Positions 56,000-64,000 of a stretch of DNA of 64,000 bases are shown here, in pieces; position 1 is the stretch's first letter, and each line of letters opens with the position of its first letter. A program made the position numbers and the translations under genes. The notes under the pieces are model-generated. The model saw only the letters and a program-made list of their open reading frames with translations, made no database searches and was not told the DNA's origin. Source of the DNA: Xanthostigma xanthostigma (lineage: Eukaryota; Arthropoda; Insecta; Raphidioptera; Raphidiidae); the NCBI GenBank assembly GCA_963575645.1, contig OY754468.1:48123665-48187664 (forward strand), in the 5' to 3' direction.

Positions 56000-57336
56000 G
56001 TGAGTAAAGAACTTCTTTATATTGATTGATTTTACTTTTTAGTGAATCAGATTTGAAGAAAAATAATACTAAGTACCTACTCGAAATTAGTACTAATGCA
56101 GGATGTTTCGCAAGAAAAGGAAGAAAAGGAATTAAAATTTTTTTTTCTAGTTAGCAACGATTATACCAGATTTTTTCATTAAATGCGACCACAGTTTTTA
56201 ATGAAAAAATATGGTATAATCGTTGCTAACTAGAATTTTTTTTTTAATTCTAAATTAATACGGTAGATCTCTTTTATATACTTTAATACATTTTTCATCA
56301 AAATATTGTTTTTTACCATGCCAGATTCAATTTTTAAGCGCTGTGACAGCGTTTTTTCATAAACAAATCAGCTTTTACAAGGGCCGTGTCAAAACACCAC
56401 CTTATTTTTTTTCTGAAAGAAGGTTTAACATCTATTTTCTGCATAAAAATTGGTCTGTCAGCGAAAAAATGTTTTTTACTATGACAGACTTCATAAAAAA
56501 ATAATTTTAACAAATGAAGTCTGACAAATTTATTAACAAAAATTGTCAGCCAGACAAGTTGTATTAGATAGAAGAGATCTTAAACTTTATTTTAAAAAAA
56601 TTCAAGGAGGTATTATGAAATGTATTTTCATAAAAAAAATAATTTATAACAAATGAAGTCTGACAAATTTGTTAACAAAAATTGTCAGCCAGACCAATTT
56701 TTTCAAAAATGGTACATTATTTACTACAAATTGTATAAATTTCAAGCAAGTGTTTTGGAAAGTAAAATCATGTTTTTTTTTTTAAATTCAAAAATTCATA
56801 AAAAATAACAATTAACAAATTTTTACTAGTCTGGCGGGCGAAACATGTTTCTTACATGTTTTTCAGCCATTTTCACTTTATAATTTTGAGGTGTTCGTAG
56901 GGGTAACTTTTTCTGTCATGGGAGCTTGGACTACCAGTTTTGTTTGTAATAGTGGCGTACTTTTCATAATGGTTTATTATTCTTTTATTTTTCTAACAGT
57001 CTCCTAAAAATTTTTTTTCTAAGTTTCATACTTTCGGAAATATTTTGAAAATTAAAAAAAATCAGTCCCTTTTTTGTTCTGAAGATCTGTCGGAAAAAAA
57101 TTAGTTAGCTTGGTTAATTGGTTAATTTTTACATCTGAAACCATATCATGTAACATTGCAAACGAAAAACAAACATCATAATATTTATTAGTAGCCGTTA
57201 CCCGTGTCATCGCGCGCGTAAACAGAAATTTTATTTTGTTGATTATAATATTTCAAATGTCAGTAGTTTTGAAGTTGGAATTGTCCTGTCGCCCAATCAA
57301 CTTGATTTTTTATTTTATGATTCGTTTTGTGTGCAG
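56000..57336. other. Centrosomin intron with a palindrome and direct repeats
   Basis: 56130-56250 is a palindrome with arms of about 55 bp (CTAGTTAGCAACGATTATAC). A 67-bp unit starting CATAAAAAAATAATTTTAAC occurs at 56491-56557 and, slightly changed, at 56627-56694. Both contain AAATGAAGTCTGACAAATTT. No extra exon is seen. Confidence 0.6.
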
Positions 57337-57675
57337 GTTCAGATCGAATCTTTGCGCAAGGAGCTGCAGGACAAACAGGAACTGTTATGTCAAGCTGTCA
57401 AGGCGTTGGAACTGGTCGAGGATGAGAATCGAAAACAGGAGGCTCAGCGCGCCTGTGAAGCCGAACAGTTGAACGCGCGCATCGCGCAACTCGAGGAGGA
57501 GCTAAGAGACGTCAAATCGACTGTCAACCGGCCTTTAGAAATACAGTCGACCGATACTTTCGTCGAAAATTCGATGGCCGTATATTGCGAGGCGTTCGGG
57601 CTGAACCAGGAGAGGAGCAAGACTGAACGCGAAGTCAAATTGCTCGAGGAACAGATCGAACAGTTAGAAGCCGCG
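57337..57675 (+). CDS. cnn: Centrosomin coiled-coil exon
   Basis: 113 codons in phase 0 at both ends (GTGCAG|GTT to GCG|GTAAGT). The product is a continuous coiled coil: VQIESLRKELQDKQELLCQA, VKALELVEDENRKQEAQ, LNARIAQLEEELRDVKS and LLEEQIEQLEAA. Drosophila Cnn has a matching segment straight after CM1 (LRKTVDVKMELLKDAARAI). GC content is markedly above that of the flanking introns. Confidence 0.94.
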
Positions 57676-57795
57676 GTAAGTGATTTTAAATGAACTTTCC
57701 GTTGGTCACCAAATTTCAGGTATGCTAGGGACTAGTAGTATTTTAATGTGCCGTTGTCGGTCGAGCAAGGAGGATAGAATAGAATTAGTAGATTG

Positions 57796-58524
57796 CATAG
57801 ATATAGATATTAATAGATAGCGGATGCCTATCCTTGCGCATTGTGCGAAATGGTTCCAATTAGAAGCCATTTTGTACGTGGAAAACGCCGTAAAAAGCGC
57901 GCGGGATTCAAAAAGATTAAATATTCTATCATATTATGATGTTAATGGAAAAACAATAAAACTCGCAGTAAACAGTGATATTTCGCTCCAAAACCTATTT
58001 TTAAACTGAAACGTTTCAAAAATTACAAAATTGATCATCATTATAATGTAAAAGCTTGGAACATTTCACATTGTCAGATTGGCATCAATGCTTGTCAACC
58101 TTGATGCCAAATTGACAATGTAAAATGTTCTAAGCTTTTACATTATAATGATGATCAATTTTGTAATTTTTGAAACGTTTCAGTTTAAAAATAGGTTTTG
58201 GAGCGAAATATCACTGTTTACTGTGAGTTTTGTCGTTTTTCTCAATAAAATCATATTATAAAATAATTAATATTTTTGAATCTCGCGCGCTTTTTACGGC
58301 GTTTTCCACGTACAAAATGGCTTCTAAAAGGTACAGGAGGCGCTAGTGTATCCGCAATCTATTAAATATATATGTTACGGTTAATACAAGAAAGTAGCTA
58401 ATTCGCGAATTAATCGGCTAATTACCCGAATTAACCAACGTCAAGGATTGGTTAATTCGGGTATTAGCCGGTTAATTCGCGAATAAACTACTTTCTTGTA
58501 TTAACCGTAACGTATATATCTATG
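57796..58524. mobile_element. Foldback MITE with CATAGATAT ends, copy b, in a centrosomin intron
   Basis: A perfect 8-bp duplication, GTAGATTG, lies at 57788-57795 and 58525-58532. It is collinear with copy a at 10223, with a slightly different loop. Near its right end it contains a second, fully palindromic insertion (58374-58511). It fills most of the 938-bp intron. Confidence 0.92.
58374..58511. mobile_element. 138-bp palindrome nested in foldback copy b
   Basis: Arms start GTTACGGTTAATACAAGAAA and meet around AACGTCAAGGATTGG. Both arms contain AATTCGCGAATTA-type words. Copy a lacks it, and its AATATATATATCT run is the empty site. The target is a TA-rich run, so the duplication size is ambiguous. 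Confidence 0.88.
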
Positions 58525-58613
58525 GTAGATTGTCCTTCAGCGACATACTTCCGCGCCAGAGATATCACCATAAATTATTTTAATATTTGACTTGACAATG
58601 TTTCTTTTCATAG

Positions 58614-58946
58614 AACCAGGAGTTACAAAATAGTCTGACGGATGAAAAGGAAAGATCTTTCTTACTGGAAAACGAGGCGCAAGAATCAGAGTGTTTAATT
58701 TTAAGATGCAACAGTTTGGAGAAGGAGTTGGAACAACGCGATGAGAAACTAAACGAGCTTGTCGTTGAACTCGAACAGAAGGGCAGATTGTTGTCGGCGT
58801 GCAACTTGAAAATACGCACTTTTGAAGACAGCCTGGCCTCGAAAGAATCCGAGGTACAGATGAGGAACGGGGAGATCGCTAGCCTCAATGAAGTGATTAG
58901 AGAGAAGCAAGTTGTGATCGATGATCAGTTGACTAAAATTCAAGAG
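58614..58946 (+). CDS. cnn: Centrosomin coiled-coil exon, second
   Basis: 111 codons in phase 0 (TTCATAG|AAC to GAG|GTGTGT). It encodes NQELQNSLTDEKERSFLLE, LEKELEQRDEKLNELVVELE and SLNEVIREKQVVIDDQ, a continuous coiled coil with regular heptads. It follows the previous exon without a frame break. Confidence 0.93.
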
Positions 58947-59018
58947 GTGTGTTGATAGTTTTACATTGTATATTATTTGTCGAAGAATTATTTCAGTCGC
59001 TGCAAAATGTACAGCTCT

Positions 59019-59731
59019 TTAAGGAGGTTGAGCCGTTTTACGAAGATAATGAAAAAAATCTGAAATAAAGTTTTTTTGATAGATTTTTTTATGACAAAAT
59101 TTTCTGTCAAAAATCCGAAATCATTAGATTTATAAAGTTAAATATTAAAAAAAATGTTTACATGTCTTATGGAAAATATGTCAACCAAGCATGCAAACGG
59201 TACTTTTTAATTTTTTGCAAATAACCAAATAATGTCAGCAGTTCCGAAAACTAACTATGTAAAGCATCGATGTCTTACGCATATTTTAATATTTTTTCCA
59301 AAATAATTAGGAGACTTTTAATCAATAAAAAAAATTATTAAACCTTAGCACATTTCGATTATGGACTATTATTCTTGACAATTTTAACAATTTTAACTGA
59401 ATTTTCAACTTTTTAATGATTTGATTTTAATTTTTATTACTTCTAATTTCTTTTTTTAATTATTTACTGCAAAAAAATATGTAAAATATAGATATTTATG
59501 TAAATTTATTTTTTCTAACCTAACTTTGTACAAAAAATTCAAAAGTTAGTCCATTAAGTAAAATGCTGAAATAATTAATTAATATTAAAGAAATTATTTA
59601 TTTATGCCTTTATGACAATAATTTATTGGTATCATCGACTTATAACCTTTTGTAAAAATTTATTATGGAAAAGTTCCCATTTAGAATTCGACTTACTTTT
59701 GATTGGGACTGTAACGCATCAACCTCCTTAA
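59019..59731 (-). mobile_element. TTAA-flanked MITE, copy 6, in a centrosomin intron
   Basis: TTAA at both ends, tips GGAGGTTGAGCCGTTTTACG and ACGCATCAACCTCC. It makes up about 80 percent of the 891-bp intron and leaves only 72 and 106 bp beside the splice sites. Confidence 0.9.
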
Positions 59732-59837
59732 GAATGAAACTTTGGGACTGAAATCACTCTTTCCCTGGCGAACAAATCAATATTTGCATAGCCGATTCTT
59801 CAAATAACTCACGTTTTATGAAATGTTTTAGTTTCAG

Positions 59838-61064
59838 AATGTGATTGAAAAACACCAACGGCAAATTGAACATCTAAGGGCTGCTGTTAAAACGAGAGAT
59901 AGCACAATAAGTGACCTTGAAGAGAAAGCGGAGAAAGGACAGAGCGACGTTAGAAATTTACGAGCCAAACTGGATTCGATGTCGCATGAAATGAAACGAT
60001 TGCTTAAAGAAATTGAAACGTTGAGAATACAGCAGCGTCGAGCTCCTTCGAAGAGCAAACTGAATCCGAACGAAATTTCGGAATCACAAACGCCGAGAAC
60101 GCCTTTGAAGAACAAAGCAAATCTCAACGAAAACCAGTCGCCGGCCGTTTCTCCGAGACTTCAACAGTTTTCGAATTCGCCGCGCAGCAAATCGAGTTGC
60201 AGTCCGAGTAAAGGAAGAAGATCTGCCACGCCCACTGCGTCGACCACGCCTACAACGAGCAGATCGGTAGCTTCTTCTGGAATTGAGCTTAAATCGGAAG
60301 AGGACGTGGTGGTCAAGTTAGAAATGAAATTGCAAGAGAAAGAAGGAAAGATCAAACAGCTGCAAGAGGAGAACAAATCTGCTTTTAAAACCATTCAAGA
60401 ATTTATGAAGCAAGCACAGAGTCTAAGTGCCGAGGCCGATTCACTCAAATCGAGCGCTCACTTGAAGAGCAAGCAGATACGTCTGCTGGAATCCGAACTG
60501 TCCAAAGTGCGCGGCAAGTTTGAAGCCGGCAGCGTTGCTTCGATGGGAAGAAGCGGCCTCGCGTTCAAGATGCAAGACTGCACTCCGGTACCTGGACAAG
60601 ACGAAGAGAAAAAGGTAGGGAAAAATAATAGAAAACTGAACAAATCTGACAATGACACAAAGGTAGGAAAACAAATCGATAAAGTAACCAGTAGCTCTAA
60701 AAATAACGATCCTGTTACAGAAAGTGAGAAACTTGATAGTAACAAACAGTATGTATTAAAGAAAAATGACAGTCGACAAGAATTTGTTGAAACAATTGAT
60801 AATGACAATAAACAAGTGACCGATAATTTAGGGACAAAAGATTTAAATTTGTGTAACGATTCTATTGCCGTAACCAATCTGAACACTAAACGTACGACTG
60901 ACAATGATTTAGCGACAAAAGAATTGAATTTTGGCAACAATTCTATTCCTAAAACTAAACCGAATACAGTAAATAAATTAAAAGGTATTAAAACAAACTA
61001 TGTAACTGATCGAAAACCAAAACTAATGAAACATAAACCTACATCGCGAATGGGGGATGCTTAA
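59838..61064 (+). CDS. cnn: Centrosomin last exon, with a long disordered tail
   Basis: 408 codons after TTTCAG. It starts with coiled coil (NVIEKHQRQIEHLRAAVKTR, LRAKLDSMSHEMKRLLKEIE), then a basic Ser/Pro/Thr-rich linker (SPRLQQFSNSPRSKSSCSPS), then a second coil (VVKLEMKLQEKEGKIKQLQE to LESELSKVRGKFEAG). From about 60615 the tail changes to AT-rich, Asn/Lys/Asp-rich text (KNNRKLNKSDNDTK) with a degenerate repeat of about 26 residues (TKDLNLCNDSI, TKELNFGNNSI). The CM2 motif that ends other centrosomins is not seen. With exon 1c the protein would have 736 residues; the Drosophila long form has about 1,150. Confidence 0.9.
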   Translation, partial: NVIEKHQRQIEHLRAAVKTRDSTISDLEEKAEKGQSDVRNLRAKLDSMSHEMKRLLKEIETLRIQQRRAPSKSKLNPNEISESQTPRTPLKNKANLNENQSPAVSPRLQQFSNSPRSKSSCSPSKGRRSATPTASTTPTTSRSVASSGIELKSEEDVVVKLEMKLQEKEGKIKQLQEENKSAFKTIQEFMKQAQSLSAEADSLKSSAHLKSKQIRLLESELSKVRGKFEAGSVASMGRSGLAFKMQDCTPVPGQDEEKKVGKNNRKLNKSDNDTKVGKQIDKVTSSSKNNDPVTESEKLDSNKQYVLKKNDSRQEFVETIDNDNKQVTDNLGTKDLNLCNDSIAVTNLNTKRTTDNDLATKELNFGNNSIPKTKPNTVNKLKGIKTNYVTDRKPKLMKHKPTSRMGDA

Positions 61065-61896
61065 GGGCATTTTTTTTGAAATATAATTTTAGCAAAGTTT
61101 TTATTGTTTATATATTGTCATTTTTATTTATTATCATTATCATTACCTTTTTTTTTTTGGCACACTGCACAGTACAATTTTAATAAGTTTGTTTTTAAAT
61201 TGATAATAAAATTGATTTTACCCAATTTTAAAATTGTATATTTTTTTAAGTCTTTAAGACCAAAGTTTTGTACTTAAATCGGTACAAAAATTTAGATTAA
61301 GTCGCCAAATTTTATCTTGCATTTAATTTGTTTTTTATCGTTAATTGTGCATGTTTTTCTTTAACCTATTTGTTATTTATAGTTATGTATATGTTTTTAA
61401 ACGATTTATCTTTGTTTTTTGGAAAGGTTATCGACTTAATATGCATGCTTTTTGTTTTTGAATGTATTTTTGTTTTTGTATCGATAGAAATGATAGCTAT
61501 TGTATTTTAAATGTATTTTCTAATACATGCTTTTAGAAGTACTCATGCCAGGGCGTCGCCCAGTATCTTTTGTAAATTAAATTTATTGTGAATAAATACA
61601 CATCTTAATATTATGTTGATAAAAAAAATATATTAACATTTTTTTACGTCCTGGCACTATTTCTTTAGGTTACATTCTTGGAGTTAGTTTGAAATGTGTT
61701 ACAAATAAAAATTACGTAAATAAGAAAATAATTTACCTGATTTAAAGCGCTGCTTCATTGATTCAACTTTCGAGCGTCTAGAATCTACAATCTTTCATTT
61801 TTCTTAACTCAGATCACATCGCATACGCCTTCAAGAATTGTTTTTGGGGTGGTTTACTACAAACAGTTGATATACTGCAAATGCTGGTGCATTTTA
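61065..61896. terminator. Centrosomin 3' UTR and flank
   Basis: Very AT-rich. The run GTGAATAAATACACATC at about 61589 holds an AATAAA that could end the transcript some 550 bp after the stop. The motif TTTCGAGCGTCTAGAATC is at 61769-61786. Confidence 0.45.
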
Positions 61897-62468
61897 CAGT
61901 ATGTAAACGCGTAAGGTGCACTTAGGGAAATTAGCATTGGGAAAAAATACTTGGATCAGAGTTAGTCATGACTGCATTAATTGTTATTTCTATTAAATTA
62001 TCGTGGTAATCTTGAGGATTTCTATTTTATTTTTTTATTTTTATTGTACTTGGCTTTTTTAATAATAAAAAGCTCTTATAAATCATTATTTTAATTTTTT
62101 TGTACAAAAATAAAACAAAAAAACAACTCCATCTGTTTGGAAACATTTCATTCAAAAATTGTCTGACTGGTATGACGTATGCGCGTCGGTAAATCAGTGA
62201 CCCCATGTCTTTAGGTTCAACATGAATAGGCAGAGATATTTTATCTCGCACCATATTTAAGTATTTTTGGGAATTTAATATCCCATTAATAAAAAAAAGT
62301 CCGATTATGTTGTAATCATTTGAATATTTTCTTCGGTAGTATACACATTCATTTTGCAAAAGAATAATATCTATCAAATTGAAAAACAAGATTTCAAGGC
62401 TCACTCTGATCCAGTCATTTTTTCCCAATGTTAATTTCCCTATGTTCACCTTACGTGTTTACATACTG
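61897..62468 (-). mobile_element. Tc1/mariner-derived MITE, copy 3, reverse
   Basis: TA flanks CAGTATGTAAACGCGTAAGG and its complement. On the minus strand one frame stays open for 140 codons from inside the terminal repeat and includes NSQKYLNMVRDKI and VRQFLNEMFPNRW. It is the best preserved remnant of the three but still lacks most of a transposase. Confidence 0.88.
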
Positions 62469-64000
62469 TATTTAAATATATACAAAGAGCACAGTTTGCC
62501 TGCTTTTGATTTTTCACCTAGCCCAATACTAAAAATAACAATATTAACTAAAAAATTACAATAAAAGCAACCCCCAGCTGCTCTGTGAGTAGTCAAAACT
62601 TTCTCATTTTATTTTTTTGAGATTAGAGAACTTAAAAAATAGTGATAGATTTCGATTATAGAAGTCTATTTGGAGAGACAATAAAATCATGCAAATTCCC
62701 TTCCTTGTTGTCTCGATGTGAACATAGCTTTAGAAATGTTATTTAAACATAAACCAATTCCAGTTCATTCACATTTGATCTCAAAACAAAACACACGCAC
62801 CGCTGCAGACGCGCAATCTTCTGGAATAAAGATGAAAGCATGGAGCGTTTATTTGTCTCAGAGTTTTTCCTTTTTGCCTATCCATAACTCCCAACTAAAC
62901 TCAAGTTTGTATTTGAATCAGGGCCTGTAGATGGAGAAAATTTCACCAGTTTTTTTTATAACTCCTAGAAATCTAGTTCCAAGTATTCCTTGGCTATTTT
63001 TGTTTTCGCAGGAAATAGAAATGCGTTTATTATATTCCTAGGATTCTCTATTTTTTGTAAGTTGATATTTTTGCCGAGTTAATAAAATGCTCAGAACGCT
63101 CTGCATTTAATTCGACAACATAATGGTCAGCCCTGATTTGATGCATGAAGTAAGATTTATTTATTTTTAACTCGTGCTAAAAATATCCTACTTTAAACAG
63201 AGAAAATACATTGATTCGCTTTTTTCATTAATGATTACTGATATTTCGCAATAATTAGCAAGTCTAATTTTGCTTGAACGATTTGGTAGTAAAATGTTTT
63301 TGCAAAATCGTGCGGACTGCGGCAACTCAGTTTTGTTGTTGAATAAACAAAGTCTAAACATAAATACGTCATTTGCATGTATTTGTGTGCGTTTCCCTCA
63401 GTTCAGCTATAAATAGCACGGCTCACGTACATATAACTTTGTCGGGATGGCACATGCCTTGAATGCCATGTCATTATTATCTGATCAATTTATTCTCACT
63501 TCTCCGCCGTTTTGTTCCCAGCTCTGACAGTATCTTCTTCAGTTTATTATCATATTTGTTGCGACTTTTCTCATTTGTTATTGGCGCGCGAGCTTTTGTT
63601 TCAAACTGTCATCTTGATAACAAAAGCGAATCGATAAACTGTGCATATAGGTTTCAGATAATTATCACTGTCATTGACGTATCGATATCGATCGGTGTTA
63701 CTGTTTTGTTTCGAGTGTCTTTTGTTTTGCACGATCGGGTGTTTTCTGTTGTTGGCAATTCTGGGTCAGGTGTTTTCTGTTGTTGGCAATTCTGGGTAGT
63801 AACTGTAATTATGAAGTGTTTCGCAAGAAACTTTTTCGGCTGGTTTTGAATATCATTTGAAATTGTCGTATTCTATTTATTGTAGATTATAGACGCTCGA
63901 CATGTAAAGGTCATTAGCGCCAAAGTCATTGTGTTCTACTGAACCGTTTTAATAAGAGTATGATTTGTCAACATTCGCTTTGTTTTTGTTTAGCCATGTG
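62469..64000. promoter_or_regulatory. Intergenic DNA with a TATA-type promoter candidate
   Basis: AGCTATAAATAGCACGGC at about 63406 is a good TATA box with a GC-richer stretch after it, and could start a plus-strand transcript. A 128-codon frame at 63463-63849 follows but starts oddly, is hydrophobic at first and resembles nothing I know. A 29-bp tandem pair (GGTGTTTTCTGTTGTTGGCA) lies at 63738-63797. The recurring motif is at 63886-63905. Confidence 0.35.

Noticed and set aside
60458-60940. 160-codon minus-strand frame opposite the centrosomin tail
   Set aside because: It is a shadow of the plus-strand coding sequence; its Ser/Leu/Phe-rich text is the expected mirror of Lys/Glu/Asn-rich coding DNA.
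63463-63849. 128-codon open frame near the right edge
   Set aside because: No similarity to a known protein, odd start and uneven composition. It may be a chance frame downstream of a promoter-like sequence.

Overview
This is a window of AT-rich animal nuclear DNA, almost certainly from an insect. Genes are split by short introns with canonical GT/AG ends, there are no operons, and intergenic and intronic DNA is filled with short non-autonomous transposons. Helitron-like elements ending in a CCCGG..CCGGG hairpin plus CTAG, tRNA-headed SINEs and many foldback MITEs suggest a lepidopteran. That placement is inference.

Layout. (1) 1302-1847 (+): last coding exon of a receptor tyrosine kinase of the Trk/MuSK/Ror group; the rest of the gene lies before the window. 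(2) 7695-10197 (+): a complete six-exon QTRT1 gene, catalytic subunit of queuine tRNA-ribosyltransferase, 401 aa, with both catalytic Asp residues and the zinc ligands present. (3) 11858-13467 (-): a complete four-exon CCDC25 gene, 209 aa, tail-to-tail with QTRT1. (4) 14088-61064 (+): a centrosomin (CDK5RAP2/myomegalin family) gene that I assemble from four certain exons (55803-61064, with the CM1 motif) and from three candidate first exons (14088, 17345, 54903) plus one small upstream exon (36700). All the splice phases agree. If the 14088 exon is right, centrosomin and CCDC25 start from a shared 620-bp divergent promoter. (5) 34817-35446 (+): a single-exon 209-aa gene for a cysteine-rich single-pass membrane protein of unknown function, lying inside the proposed long centrosomin intron.

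Nearly all the remaining sequence is mobile DNA: a TTAA-flanked MITE family with six copies; a Tc1/mariner-derived MITE with three copies that keep a transposase fragment; several hAT-type MITEs with 8-bp target duplications; a foldback family with CATAGATAT ends (two full copies and one collapsed footprint); other palindromic foldbacks; Helitron-like elements, two of which carry a tRNA-Lys-like segment; three tRNA-headed SINEs; and one LTR-like fossil. Several are nested, which gives a local order of insertion.

There is no CRISPR array, phage, toxin system or other unusual multi-gene system. The items most worth a second look are the phase-compatible alternative starts of centrosomin and its unusual last exon, the nested orphan membrane protein gene, the nested elements with readable empty sites, and two recurring short motifs with no assigned function.
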